The notes beneath the pieces are model-generated. The model saw only the letters and a list, made by a program, of their open reading frames with translations. It made no database searches and had not been told where the DNA came from. Shown in pieces: positions 12,384 to 27,210 of a DNA stretch of 64,000 nt. The translations under genes and the position numbers were made by a program. This stretch comes from Flabesymbios commensalis (lineage: Eukaryota; Annelida; Polychaeta; Terebellida; Flabelligeridae): NCBI GenBank assembly GCA_964017125.1, contig CAXHKU010000951.1, positions 1 through 64,000 on the forward strand, read 5' to 3'. The first letter of the stretch is position 1. Each line of letters begins with the position of its first letter.

Positions 12384-15300
12384 TCAGACGTCAATTCTAA
12401 ACCGTTTTCGATGTAGTTTTTGCAGGCACCATCGGCTGGTATTACGGCGACTGCCCTGTAAATTTGGCGAAGTTTGATTAATTACTGCAAAAGTCATTAA
12501 TGAGATTGGTGTGAAATTTGATTGAGTATTATTAAAAGTTATTCATTTAGACGTCAATTCAAACGTCAATTCTCAACCGTTTGCCATGTAGTTTTGCAGG
12601 CACCATCGGCTGGTATTACGGCAACTTCCGTGTAAATTTGGCGAAGTTTGATTTATTATTGCAGAAGTTATTAATGAGCTTGGTGTAAAATGTGATTGAC
12701 TATTATTAAAAGCTATTCATTTAGACGTCAACTCAGACGTCAATTCTCAACCGTTTCCCATGTAGTTTTGCAGGCAACATTGGCTGTTATTACGGCAACT
12801 TCCCTGTAAATTTGGCGAAGTTTGAATAATTACTGCAAAAATTATTAATGAGATTGGTTTGAAATTTGATTGGGTTTTAATAAAAGTTATTCATTTAGAC
12901 GTCAATTCAGACGTCAATTCTCAACCGTTTCCCATGTAGTTTTGTAGGCAACATCGGCTGTTACTACGGCAACTTCCCTGTAAATTTGGCGAAGTTTGAT
13001 TAATGTAAACTTGGCGAAGTTTGATTTATTACTGCAAAAATTATTAAAGAGATTGGTGTGAAATTTGATTGAGTATTATTAAAAGTTATTCATTTAGACG
13101 TCAATCCAGACGTCAATTCTCAACTGTTTTCCATGTAGTTTTGCAGGCACCATCGGCTGGTATTACGGCAACTTCCCTGTAAATTTGGCGAAGTTTGATT
13201 AATTACTGCAAAAGTCATTAATGAGATTGGTGTGAAATGTGATTGAGTATTATTAAAAGTTATTCATTTAGACGTCAATTCAGACGTCAATTCTCAACCG
13301 TTCTCGATGTAATTTTGCAGGCACCATCGGCTTGTATTACGGCAACTTCCGTGTAAATTTGGCGAAGTTTGATTTATTATTGCAGAAGTTATTAATGAGC
13401 TTGGTGTGAAATTTGATTGACTATTATTAAAAGCTATTCATTTAGACGTCAATTCAGACGTCAATTCTCAACCGCTTCCCATGTAGTTTTGCAGGCAACA
13501 TTTGCTGTTATTACGGCAACTTCCCTGTAAATTTGGCGAAGTTTGAATAATTACTGCAAAAATTATTAATGAGATTGGTGTGAAATTTGATTGAGTTTTA
13601 ATAAAAGTTATTCATTTAGACGTCAATTCAGACGTCAATTCTCAACCGCTTTCCATGTAGTTTTGTAGGCAACATCGGCTGTTACTACGGCAACTTCCCT
13701 GTAAATTTGGCGAAGTTTGATTAATGTAAACTTGGCGAAGTTTGATTAATTACTGCAAAAGTTATTAATGAGATTAGTTTGAAATTTGATTGAGTATTAT
13801 TAAAAGTTATTCATTTTAGACGTCAATTCAGACGTCAATTCTCAACCGTTTTCCATGTAGTTTTGCAGGCACCATCGGCTGGTATTACGGCAACTTCCGT
13901 GTAAATTTGGCGAAGTTTGATTTATTATTGCAAAAGTCATTAATGAGATTGGTGTGAAATTTGATTGAGTATTATTAAAAGTTATTCATTTAGACGTCAA
14001 TTCAGACGTCAATTCTCAACTGTTTTCCATGTAATTTTGCAGGCACCATCGGCTGGTATTACGGCAACTTCCCTGTAAATTTGGCGAAGTTTGATTAATT
14101 ACTGCAAAAGTTATTAATGAGATTGGTGTGAAATTTGATTGAGTATTATTAAAAATTATTCATTTAGACGTCAATTCAGACGTCAATTCTCAACCGTTCT
14201 CGATGTAGTTTTACAGGCACCATCGGCTGGTATTACGGCAACTTCTGTGTAAATTTGGTGAAGTTTGATTAATTATTGCAAAAGTTATTAATGAGCTTGG
14301 TGTGAAATTTGATTGACTATTACTAAAAGTTATTCATTTAGACGTCAATTCTGCCGTCAATGCTCAACCGTTTTCCACGTAGTTTTGCATGCAACATTGG
14401 CTGTTTTTACGGCAACTTCCCTGTAAATTTGGCGAAGTTTGATTAATTACTGCAAAGTTATTAATGAGATTGGTGTGAAATTTGATTGAGTATTATTAAA
14501 AGTTATTCATTTAGACGTCAATTCAGACGTCAATTCTCAACCGTTTTCCATGTAGTTTTGCAGGCAACATTGGCTGTTATTACGGTAACTTCCCTGTAAA
14601 TTTGGCAAAGTTTGAATAATTACTGCAAAATTTATTAATGAGATTGGTTTTAAAATTGATTGAGTATTATTAAAAGTTATTCATTTAGACGTCAATTCAG
14701 ACGTCAATTCTCAACCGTTCTCGATGTAGTTTTGCAGGCACCATCGGCTGGTATTACGGCAACTGCCCTGTAAATTTGGCGAAGTTTGATTAATTACTGC
14801 ATAAGTTATTAATGAGATTGGTGTGAAATTTGATTGAGTATTATTAAAAGTTTTTCATTTAGACGTCAATTCAGACGTCAATTCTCAACCGTTTTCCATG
14901 TAGTTTTGCAGGCAACATCGGCTGTTATTACGGCAACTTCCCTGTAAATTTGGCGAAGTTTGATTAATGTAAACTTGGCGAAGTTTGATTTATTACTGCG
15001 AAAATTATTAAAGAGATTGGTGTGAAATTTGATTGAGTATTATTAAAAGTTATTCATTTAGACGTCAATTCAGACGTCAATTCTCAATCGTTTTCCATGT
15101 AGTTTTGCAGGCCCCATCGGCTGGTATTACGGCAACTTCCGTGTAAATTTGGCGAAGTTTGCTTAATTACTGCAAAAGTTATTAATGAGATTGGTGTGAA
15201 ATTTGATTGAGTATTATTAAAAGTTATTCATTTAGACATCAATTCAGACGTCAATTCTCAACCGTTTTCCATGTAGTTTTGCAGGCAACATCGGCTGTTA

Positions 15301-17799
15301 TTACGGCAACTTCCCTGTAAATTTGGCGAAGTTTGATTTATTACTGCGAAAATTATTAAAGAGATTGGTGCGAAATTTGATTGAGTATTATTAAAAGTTA
15401 TTCATTTAGACGTCAATTCAGCCGTCAATTCTCAACCGTTTTCCATGTAGTTTTGCAGGCAACATCGGCTGTTATTACGGCAACTTCCCTGTAAATTTGG
15501 AGAAGTTTGATTAATGTAACCTTGGCGAAGTTTGATTTATTACTGCGAAAATTATTAAAGAGATTGGTGTGAAATTTGATTGAGTATTATTAAAAGTTAT
15601 TCATTTAGACGTCAATTCAACCATCAATTCTCAACCGTTTTCCATGTAATTTTGCAGGCACCATCGGCTGGTATTACGGCAACTTCCGTGTAAATTTGGC
15701 GAAGTTTGATTAATTACTGCAAAAGTTATTAATGAGATTGGTGTGAAATTTGATTGAGTATTATTAAAAGTTATTCATTTAGACGTCAATTCAGACGTTA
15801 ATTCTCAACCGTTTTCCATGAAGTTTTGCAGGCAAGATCGGCTGTTATTACGGCAACCTCCCTGTAAATTTGGCGAAGTTTGATTAATTACTGCATAAGT
15901 TATTAATGAGATTGGTTTGAAATTTGATTGAGTATTATTAAAAGTTATTCATTTAGACGTCAATTCAGACGTCAATTCTCAACCGTTTTCCATGTAGTTT
16001 TGCAGGCAACATCGGCTGTTATTACGGCAACTTCCCTGTAAATTTGGCGAAGTTTGATTAATGTAAACTTGGCGAAGTTTGATTTATTACTGCGAAAATT
16101 ATTAAAGAGATTGGTGTGAAATTTGATTGAGTATTAATAAAAGTTATTCATTTAGACGTCAATTCAGACGTCAATTCTCAACCGTTTTCCATGTAGTTTT
16201 GCAGGACCCATCGGCTGGTATTACGGCAACTTCCGTGTAAATTTGGCGAAGTTTGCTTAATTACTGCAAAAGTTATTAATGAGATTGGTGTGAAATTTGA
16301 TTGAGTATTATTAAAAGTTATTCATTTAGACGTCAATTCAGACGTCAATTCTCAACCGTTTTCCATGTAGTTTTGCAGGCAACATCGGCTGTTATTACGG
16401 CAACTTCCCTGTAAATTTGGCGAAGTTTGATTTATTACTGCGAAAATTATTAAAGAGATTGGTGCGAAATTTGATTGAGTATTATTAAAAGTTATTCATT
16501 TAGACGTCAATTCAGCCGTCAATTCTCAACCGTTTTCCATGTAATTTTGCAGGCACCATCGGCTGGTATTACGGCAACTTCCGTGTAAATTTGGCAAAGT
16601 TTGCTTAATTACTGCAAAAGTTATTAATGAGCTTGGTGTGTAATTTGATTGAGTATTATTAAAAGTTATTCATTTAGACGTCAATTCAGCCGTCAATGCT
16701 CAACCGTTTTCCACTTAGTTTTGCATGCAACATTGGCTGTTTTTACGGCAACTTCCCTGTAAATTTGGCGAAGTTTGATTAATTACTGCAAAGTTATTAA
16801 TGAGATTGGTGTGAAATTTGATTGAGTATTATTAAAAGTTATTCATTTAGACGTCAATTCAGACGTCAATTCTCAACCGTTTTCCATGTAGTTTTGCAGG
16901 CAACATTGGCTGTTATTACGGTAACTTCCCTGTAAATTTGGCAAAGTTTGATTAATTACTGCAAAATTTATTAATGAGATTGGTTTTAAAATTGATTGAG
17001 TATTATTAAAAGTTATTCATTTAGACGTCATTTCAGACGTCAATTCTCAACCGTTCTCGATGTAGTTTTGCAGGCACCATCGGCTGGTATTACGGCAACA
17101 GCCCTGTAAATTTGGCGAAGTTTGATTAACTACTGCAAAAGTTATTAATGAGATTGGTGTTAAATTTGATTGAGTATTATTAAAAGTTATTCATTTAGAC
17201 GTCAATTCAGACGTTAATTCTCAACCGTTTTCCATGAAGTTTTGCAGGCAAGATCGGCTGTTATTACGGCAACCTCCCTGTAAATTTGGCGAAGTTTGAT
17301 TAATTGCTGCATAAGTTATTAATGAGATTGGTGTGAAATTTGATTGAGTTATTATTAAAAGTTATTCATTTAGACGTCAATTCAGACGTCAATTCTCAAC
17401 CGTTTTCCATGTAGTTTTGCAGGCAACATCGGCTGTAATTACGGCAACTTCCCTGTAAATTTGGCGAAGTTTGATTAATGTAAACTTGGCGAAGTTTGAT
17501 TTATTACTGCGAAAATTATTAAAGAGATTGGTGTGAAATTTGATTGAGTATTATTAAAAGTTATTCATTTAGACGTCAATTCAGCCGTCAATTCTCAACC
17601 GTTTTCCATGAAGTTTTGCAGGCAAGATCGGCTGTTATTACGGCAACTTCCGTGTAAATTTGGCGAAGTTTGATTAATTACTGCAAAAGTTATTAATGAG
17701 ATTGGTGTGAAATTTGATTGAGTATTATTAAAAGTTATTCATTTAGACGTCAATTCAGACGTCAATTCTCAACCGTTTTCCATGTAGTTTTGCAGGCAA

Positions 17800-20700
17800 C
17801 ATTGGCTGTTATTACGGTAACTTCCCTGTACATTTGGCAAAGTTTGATTAACTACTGCAAAAGTTATTAATGAGATTGGTGTTAAATTTGATTGAGTATT
17901 ATTAAAAGTTATTCATTTAGACGTCAATTCAGACGTTAATTCTCAACCGTTTTCCATGAAGTTTTGCAGGCAAGATCGGCTGTTATTACGGCAACCTCCC
18001 TGTAAATTTGGCGAAGTTTGATTAATTACTGCATAAGTTATTAATGAGATTGGTGTGAAATTTGATTGAGTATTATTAAAAGTTATTCATTTAGACGTCA
18101 ATTCAGACGTCAATTCTCAACCGTTTTCCATGTAGTTTTGCAGGCAACATCGGCTGTTATTACGGCAACTTCCCTGTAAATTTGGCGAAGTTTGATTAAT
18201 GTAAACTTGGCGAAGTTTGATTTATTACTGCGAAAATTATTAATGAGCTTGGTGTGTAATTTGATTGAGTATTATTAAAAGTTATTCATTTAGACGTCAA
18301 TTCAGCCGTCAATGCTCAACCGTTTTCCATGTAGTTTTGCATGCAACATTGGCTGTTATTACGGCAACTTCCCTGTAAATTTGGCGAAGTTTGATTAATT
18401 ACTGCAAAAGCTATTAATGAGATTGGTGTGAAATTTGATTGAGTATTATTAAAAGTTATTCATTTAGACGTCAATTCAGACGTCAATTATCAACCGTTTT
18501 CCATGTAGTTTTGCAGGCAACATTGGCTGTTATTACGGTAACTTCCCTGTACATTTGGCAAAGTTTGATTAACTACTGCAAAAGTTATTAATGAGATTGG
18601 TGTTAAATTTGATTGAGTATTATTAAAAGTTATTCATTTAGACGTCAATTCAGACGTTAATTCTCAACCGTTTTCCATGAAGTTTTGCAGGCAAGATCGG
18701 CTGTTATTACGGCAACCTCCCTGTAAATTTGGCGAAGTTTGATTAATTACTGTATAAGTTATTAATGAGATTGGTGTGAAATTTGATTGAGTATTATTAA
18801 AAGTTATTCATTTAGACGTCAATTCAGACGTCAATTCTCAACCGTTTTCCATTTAGTTTTGCAGGCAACATCGGCTGTTATTACGGCAACTTCCCTGTAA
18901 ATTTGGCGAAGTTTGATTAATGTAAACTTGGCGAAGTTTGATTTATTACTGCGAAAATTATTAAAGAGATTGGTGTGAAATTTGGATTGAGTATTATTAA
19001 AAGTTATTCATTTAGACGTCAATTCAGCCGTCAATTCTCAACCGTTTTCCATGTAATTTTGCAGGCACCATCGGCTGGTATTACGGCAACTTCAGTGTAA
19101 ATTTGGCAAAGTTTGCTTAATTACTGCAAAAGTTATTAATGAGCTTGGTGTGTAATTTGATTGAGTATTATTAAAAGTTATTCATTTAGACGTCAATTCA
19201 GCCGTCAATGCTCAACCGTTTTTCATGTAGTTTTGCATGCAACATTGGCTGTTATTACGGCAACTTCCCTGTGAATTTGGCGAAGTTTGATTAATTACTG
19301 CAAAAGTTATTAATGAGATTGATGTGAAATTTGATTGAGTATCATTAAAAGTTATTCATTTAGACGTCAATTCAGCCGTCAATTCTCAACCGTTTTCCAT
19401 GTAATTTTGCAGGCACCATCGGCTGGTATTACGGCAACTTCCGTGTAAATTTGGCGAAGTTTGATTAATTACTGCAAAAGTTATTAATGAGATTGGTGTG
19501 AAATTTGATTGAGTATTATTAAAAGTTATTCATTTAGACGTAAATTCAGACGTCAATTCTCAATCGTTTTCCATGTAGTTTTGCAGGCAACATTGGCTGT
19601 TATTACGGTAACTTCCCTGTACATTTGGCAAAGTTTGATTAACTACTGCAAAAGTTATTAATGAGATTGGTGTTAAATTTGATTGAGTATTATTAAAAGT
19701 TATTCATTTAGACGTCAATTCAGACGTTAATTCTCAACCGTTTTCCATGAAGTTTTGCAGGCAAGATCGGCTGTTATTACGGCAACCTCCCTGTAAATTT
19801 GGCGAAGTTTGATTAATTACTGCATAAGTTATTAATGAGATTGGTGTGAAATTTGATTGAGTATTATTAAAAGTTATTCATTTAGACGTCAATTCAGACG
19901 TCAATTCTCAACCGTTTTCCATGTAGTTTTGCAGGCAACATCGGCTGTTATTACGGCAACTTCCCTGTAAATTTGGCGAAGTTTGATTAATGTAAACTTG
20001 GCGAAGTTTGATTTATTACTGCGAAAATTATTAATGAGCTTGGTGTGTAATTTGATTGAGTATTATTAAAAGTTATTCATTTAGACGTCAATTCAGCCGT
20101 CAATGCTCAACCGTTTTCCATGTAGTTTTGCATGCAACATTGGCTGTTATTACGGCAACTTCCCTGTAAATTTGGCGAAGTTTGATTAATTACTGCAAAA
20201 GTTATTAATGAGATTGGCTTGAAATTTGATTGAGTATTATTAAAAGTTATTCATTTAGACGTCAATTCAGACGTCAATTCTCAACCGTTTTCCATGTAGT
20301 TTTGCAGGCAACATTGGCTGTTATTACGGTAACTTCCCTGTACATTTGGCAAAGTTTGATTAACTACTGCAAAAGTTATTAATGAGATTGGTGTTAAATT
20401 TGATTGAGTATTGTTAAAAGTTATTCATTTAGACGTCAATTCAGACGTTAATTCTCAACCGTTTTCCATGAAGTTTTGCAGGCAAGATCGGCTGTTATTA
20501 CGGCAACCTCCCTGTAAATTTGGCGAAGTTTGATTAATTACTGTATAAGTTATTAATGAGATTGGTCTGAAATTTGATTGAGTATTATTAAAAGTTATTC
20601 ATTTAGACGTCAATTCAGACGTCAATTCTCAACCGTTTTCCATGTAGTTTTGCAGGCAACATCGGCTGTTATTACGGCAACTTCCCTGTAAATTTGGCGA

Positions 20701-22300
20701 CGTTTGATTAATGTAAACTTGGCGAAGTTTGATTTATTACTGCGAAAATTATTAAAGAGATTGGTGTGAAATTTGATTGAGTATTATTAAAAGTTATTCA
20801 TTTAGACGTCAATTCAGCCGTCAATTCTCAACCGTTTTCCATGTAATTTTGCAGGCACCATCGGCTGGTATTACGGCAACTTCCGTGTAAATTTGGCAAA
20901 GTTTGCTTAATTACTGCAAAAGTTATTAATGAGCTTGGTGTGTAATTTGATTGAGTATTATTAAAAGTTATTCATTTAGACGTCAATTCAGCCGTCAATG
21001 CTCAACCGTTTTTCATGTAGTTTTGCATGCAACATTGGCTGTTATTACGGCAACTTCCCTGTGAATTTGGCGAAGTTTGATTAATTACTGCAAAAGTTAT
21101 TAATGAGATTGGTGTGAAATTTGATTGAGTATCATTAATAGTTATTAATTTAGACGTCAATTCAGACGTCAATTCTCAAAAGTTTTCCATGTAGTTTTGC
21201 AGGCAGCATTGGCTGTTATTACGGTAACTTCCCTGTAAATTTGGCGAAGTTTGATTAATTACTGCATAAGTTATTAATGAGATTGGTGTGAAATTTGATT
21301 GAGTATTATTAAAAGTTATTCATTTAGACGTCAATTCAGCCGTCAATGCTCAACCGTTTTTCATGTAGTTTTGCATGCAACATTGGCTGTTATTACGGCA
21401 ACTTCCCTGTGAATTTGGCGAAGTTTGATTAATTACTGCAAAAGTTATTAATGAGATTGGTGTGAAATTTGATTGAGTATCATTAAAAGTTATTCATTTA
21501 GACGTCAATTCAGACGTCAATTCTCAACCGTTTTCCATGTAGTTTTGCAGGCAACATTGGCTGTTATTACGGTAACTTCCCTGTAAATTTGGCGAAGTTT
21601 GATTAATTACTGCATAAGTTATTAATGAGATTGGTGTGAAATTTGATTGAGTATTATTAAAAGTTATTCATTTAGACGTCAATTCAGCCGTCAATTCTCA
21701 ACCGTTTTCCATGTAATTTTGCAGGCACCATCGGCTGGTATTACGGCAACTTCCGTGTAAATTTGGCAAAGTTTGCTTAATTACTGCAAAAGTTATTAAT
21801 GAGCTTGGTGTGTAATTTGATTGAGTATTATTAAAAGTTATTCATTTAGACGTCAATTCAGCCGTAAATGCTCAACCGTTTTCCATGTAGTTTTGCATGC
21901 AACATTGGCTGTTATTACGGCAACTTCCCTGTAAATTTGGCGAAGTTTGATTAATTACTGCAAAAGTTATTAATGAGATTGGTGTGAAATTTGATTGAGT
22001 ATTATTAAAAGTTGTTCATTTAGACGTCAATTCAGACGTCAATTCTCAACCGTTTTCCATGTAGTTTTGCAGGCAACATTGGCTGTTATTACGGTAACTT
22101 CCCTGTACATTTGGCAAAGTTTGATTAACTACTGCAAAAGTTATTAATGAGATTGGTGTTAAATATGATTGAGTATTATTAAAAGTTATTCATTTAGACG
22201 TCAATTCAGACGTTAATTCTCAACCGTTTTCCATGAAGTTTTGCAGGCAAGATCGGCTGTTATTACGGCAACCTCCCTGTAAATTTGGCGAAGTTTGATT
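17800..22300 (+). repeat. Nested higher-order cluster (721/1070/1765-bp steps)
   Basis: The rare variant GTACATTTGG occurs at 17828, 18549, 19619, 20340 and 22105, with steps of 721, 1070, 721 and 1765 bp. Each is followed by GTGTTAAATTTG, GACGTTAATTC, CATGAAGTTTTG and GGCAAGATCGG, then a 199-bp monomer. A 721-bp and a 1070-bp unit were evidently amplified together (1791-bp super-unit). Boundaries at the ends are approximate. Confidence 0.82.
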
Positions 22301-22898
22301 AATTACTGTATAAGTTATTAATGAGATTGGTGTGAAATTTGATTGAGTATTATTAAAAGTTATTCATTTAGACGTCAATTCAGACGTCAATTCTCAACCG
22401 TTTTCCATGTAGTTTTGCAGGCAACATCGGTTGTTATTACGGCAACTTCCCTGTAAATTTGGCGAAGTTTGATTAATGTAAACTTGGCGAAGTTTGATTT
22501 ATTACTGCGAAAATTATTAAAGAGATTGGTGTGAAATTTGATTGAGTATTATTAAAAGCTATTCATTTAGACGTCAATTCAGCCGTCAATTCTCAACCGT
22601 TTTCCATGTAATTTTGCAGGCACCATCGGCTGGTATTACGGCAACTTCCGTGTAAATTTGGCAAAGTTTGCTTAATTACTGCAAAAGTTATTATTGAGCT
22701 TGGTGTGTAATTTGATTGAGTATTATTAAAAGTTATTCATTTAGACGTCAATTCAGCCGTCAATGCTCAACCGTTTTTCATGTAGTTTTGCATGCAACAT
22801 TGGCTGTTATTACGACAACTTCCCTGTGAATTTGGCGAAGTTTGATTAATTACTGCAAAAGTTATTAATGCGATTGGTGTGAAATTTGATTGAGTATC

Positions 22899-25800
22899 AT
22901 TAAAAGTTATTCATTTAGACGTCAATTCAGACGTCAATTCTCAACCGTTTTCCATGTAGTTTTGCAGGCAACATTGGCTGTTATTACGGTAACTTCCCTG
23001 TAAATTTGGCAAAGTTTGATTAATTACTGCAAAAGTTATTAATGAGATTGGTTCTAAAATTGATTGAGTATTATTAAAAGTTATTCATTTAGACGTCAAT
23101 TCAGACGTCAATTCTCAACCGTTCTTGATGTAGTTTTGCAGGCACCATCGGCTGTTATTACGGCAACTGCCCTGTAAATTTGGCGAAGTTTGATTAACTA
23201 CTGCAAAAGTTATTAATGAGATTGGTGTTAAATTTGATTGAGTATTATTATAAGTTATTCATTTAGACGTCAATTCAGCCGTCAATGCTCAACCGTTTTC
23301 CATGTAGTTTTGCATGCAACATTGGCTGTTATTACGGCAACTTCCCTGTAAATTTGGCGAAGTTTCATTAATTACTGCAAAAGTTTTTAATGAGATTGGT
23401 GTGAAATTTGATTGAGTATTATTAAAAGTTATTCATTTAGACGTCAATTCAGACGTCAATTCTCAACCGTTTTCCATGTAGTTTTGCAGCCAACATTGGC
23501 TGTTATTACGGTAACTTCCCTGTAAATTTGGCGAAGTTTGATTAACTACTGCAAAAGTTATTAATGAGATTGGTGTTAAATTTGATTGAGTATTATTAAA
23601 AGTTATTCATTTAGACGTCAATTCAGACGTTAATTCTCAACCGTTTTCCATGAAGTTTTGCAGCCAAGATCGGCTGTTATTACGGCAACCTCCCTGTAAA
23701 TTTGGCGAAGTTTGATTAATTACTGCATAAGTTATTAATGAGATTGGTGTGAAATTTGATTGAGTATTATTAAAAGTTATTCATTTAGACGTCAATTCAG
23801 ACGTCAATTCTCAACCGTTTTCCATGTAGTTTTGCAGGCAACATCGGCTGTTATTACGGCAACTTCCCTGTAAATTTGGCGAAGTTTGATTAATGTAAAT
23901 TTGGCAAAGTTTGATTAATTACTGCAAAAGTTATTAATGAGATTGGTTTTAAAATTGATTGAGTATTATTAAAAGTTATTCATTTAGACGTCAATTCTGA
24001 CGTCAATTCTCAACCGTTTTCCATGTAGTTTTGCAGGCAACATCGGCTGTAATTACGGCAACTTTCCTGTAAATTTGGCAAAGTTTGATTAATTACTGCA
24101 TAAGTTATTAATGAGATTGGTGTGAAATTTGATTGAGTATTATTAAAAGTTATTCATTTAGACGTCAATTCAGACGTCAATTCTCAACCGTTTTCCATGT
24201 AGTTTTGTAGGCGACATCGGCTGTTATTACAGCAACTTCCCTGTAAATTTGGCGAAGTTTGATTAATGTAAACTTGGCGAATTTTGTTTTATTACTGCGA
24301 AAATTATTAAAGAGATTGGTGCGAAATTTGATTAAGTATTATTAAAAGTTATTCATTTAGACGTCAATTCAGCCGTCAATTCTCAACCGTTTTCCATGTA
24401 ATTTTGCAGGCACCATCGGCTGGTATTACGGCAACTTCCGTGTAAATTTGGCAAAGTTTGCTTAATTACTGCAAAAGTTATTAATGAGCTTGGTGTGTAA
24501 TTTGATTGAGTATTATTAAAAGTTATTCATTTAGACGTCAATTCAGCCGTCAATGCTCAACCGTTTTCCATGTAGTTTTGCATGCAACATTGGCTGTTTT
24601 TACGGCAACTTCCCTGTAAATTTGGCGAAGTTTGATTAATTACTGCAAAAGTTATTAATGAGATTGGTGTGAAATTTGATTGAGTATTATTAAAAGTTAT
24701 TCATTTAGACGTCAATTCAGACGTCAATGCTCAACCGTTTTCCATGTAGTTTTGCATGCAACATTGGCTGTTATTACGGCAACTTCCCTGTAAATTTGGC
24801 GAAGTTTGATTAATTACTGCAAAAGTTTTTAATGAGATTGGTGTGAAATTTGATTGAGTATTATTAAAAGTTATTCATTTAGACGTCAATTCAGACGTCA
24901 ATTCTCAACCGTTTTCCATGTAGTTTTGCAGCCAACATTGGCTGTTATTACGGTAACTTCCCTGTAAATTTGGCGAAGTTTGATTAACTACTGCAAAAGT
25001 TATTAATGAGATTGGTGTTAAATTTGATTGAGTATTATTAAAAGTTATTCATTTAGACGTCAATTCAGACGTCAATTCTCAACCGTTTTCCATGTAGTTT
25101 TGCAGGCAACATTGGCTGTTATTACGGTAACTTCCCTGTAAATTTGGCAAAGTTTGATTAATTACTGCAAAAGTTATTAATGAGATTGGTTCTAAAATTG
25201 ATTGAGTATTATTAAAAGTTATTCATTTAGACGTCAATTCAGACGTCAATTCTCAACCGTTCTTGATGTAGTTTTGCAGGCACCATCGGCTGTTATTACG
25301 GCAACTGCCCTGTAAATTTGGCGAAGTTTGATTAACTACTGCAAAAGTTATTAATGAGATTGGTGTTAAATTTGATTGAGTATTATTATAAGTTATTCAT
25401 TTAGACGTCAATTCAGCCGTCAATGCTCAACCGTTTTCCATGTAGTTTTGCATGCAACATTGGCTGTTATTACGGCAACTTCCCTGTAAATTTGGCGAAG
25501 TTTCATTAATTACTGCAAAAGTTTTTAATGAGATTGGTGTGAAATTTGATTGAGTATTATTAAAAGTTATTCATTTAGACGTCAATTCAGACGTCAATTC
25601 TCAACCGTTTTCCATGTAGTTTTGCAGCCAACATTGGCTGTTATTACGGTAACTTCCCTGTAAATTTGGCGAAGTTTGATTAACTACTGCAAAAGTTATT
25701 AATGAGATTGGTGTTAAATTTGATTGAGTATTATTAAAAGTTATTCATTTAGACGTCAATTCAGACGTTAATTCTCAACCGTTTTCCATGAAGTTTTGCA

Positions 25801-27210
25801 GCCAAGATCGGCTGTTATTACGGCAACCTCCCTGTAAATTTGGCGAAGTTTGATTAATTACTGCATAAGTTATTAATGAGATTGGTGTGAAATTTGATTG
25901 AGTATTATTAAAAGTTATTCATTTAGACGTCAATTCAGACGTCAATTCTCAACCGTTTTCCATGTAGTTTTGCAGGCAACATCGGCTGTTATTACGGCAA
26001 CTTCCCTGTAAATTTGGCGAAGTTTGATTAATGTAAATTTGGCAAAGTTTGATTAATTACTGCAAAAGTTATTAATGAGATTGGTTTTAAAATTGATTGA
26101 GTATTATTAAAAGTTATTCATTTAGACGTCAATTCTGACGTCAATTCTCAACCGTTTTCCATGTAGTTTTGCAGGCAACATCGGCTGTAATTACGGCAAC
26201 TTTCCTGTAAATTTGGCAAAGTTTGATTAATTACTGCATAAGTTATTAATGAGATTGGTGTGAAATTTGATTGAGTATTATTAAAAGTTATTCATTTAGA
26301 CGTCAATTCAGACGTCAATTCTCAACCGTTTTCCATGTAGTTTTGTAGGCGACATCGGCTGTTATTACAGCAACTTCCCTGTAAATTTGGCGAAGTTTGA
26401 TTAATGTAAACTTGGCGAATTTTGTTTTATTACTGCGAAAATTATTAAAGAGATTGGTGCGAAATTTGATTAAGTATTATTAAAAGTTATTCATTTAGAC
26501 GTCAATTCAGCCGTCAATTCTCAACCGTTTTCCATGTAATTTTGCAGGCACCATCGGCTGGTATTACGGCAACTTCCGTGTAAATTTGGCAAAGTTTGCT
26601 TAATTACTGCAAAAGTTATTAATGAGCTTGGTGTGTAATTTGATTGAGTATTATTAAAAGTTATTCATTTAGACGTCAATTCAGCCGTCAATGCTCAACC
26701 GTTTTCCATGTAGTTTTGCATGCAACATTGGCTGTTTTTACGGCAACTTCCCTGTAAATTTGGCGAAGTTTGATTAATTACTGCAAAAGTTATTAATGAG
26801 ATTGGTGTGAAATTTGATTGAGTATTATTAAAAGTTATTCATTTAGACGTCAATTCAGACGTCAATGCTCAACCGTTTTCCATGTAGTTTTGCATGCAAC
26901 ATTGGCTGTTATTACGGCAACTTCCCTGTAAATTTGGCGAAGTTTGATTAATTACTGCAAAAGTTTTTAATGAGATTGGTGTGAAATTTGATTGAGTATT
27001 ATTAAAAGTTATTCATTTAGACGTCAATTCAGACGTCAATTCTCAACCGTTTTCCATGTAGTTTTGCAGCCAACATTGGCTGTTATTACGGTAACTTCCC
27101 TGTAAATTTGGCGAAGTTTGATTAACTACTGCAAAAGTTATTAATGAGATTGGTGTTAAATTTGATTGAGTATTATTAAAAGTTATTCATTTAGACGTCA
27201 ATTCAGACGT
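22899..27210 (+). repeat. 2138-bp (12-monomer) near-identical tandem duplication
   Basis: 22899-25036 is repeated directly at 25037-27174, and the match continues to 27210. The offset of 2138 bp equals ten 174-bp plus two 199-bp monomers. Rare variants shared include GTTCTTGATG (23121/25259), GCGACATCGG with TTACAGCAAC (24211/26349), GAAGTTTCATTAATT, TTATTATAAGTTATT, AATTCTGACGTC and GCAGCCAAGATCGG. I found no differences at the many sites I compared, so this is the youngest large duplication recognised in block 1. Confidence 0.93.
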
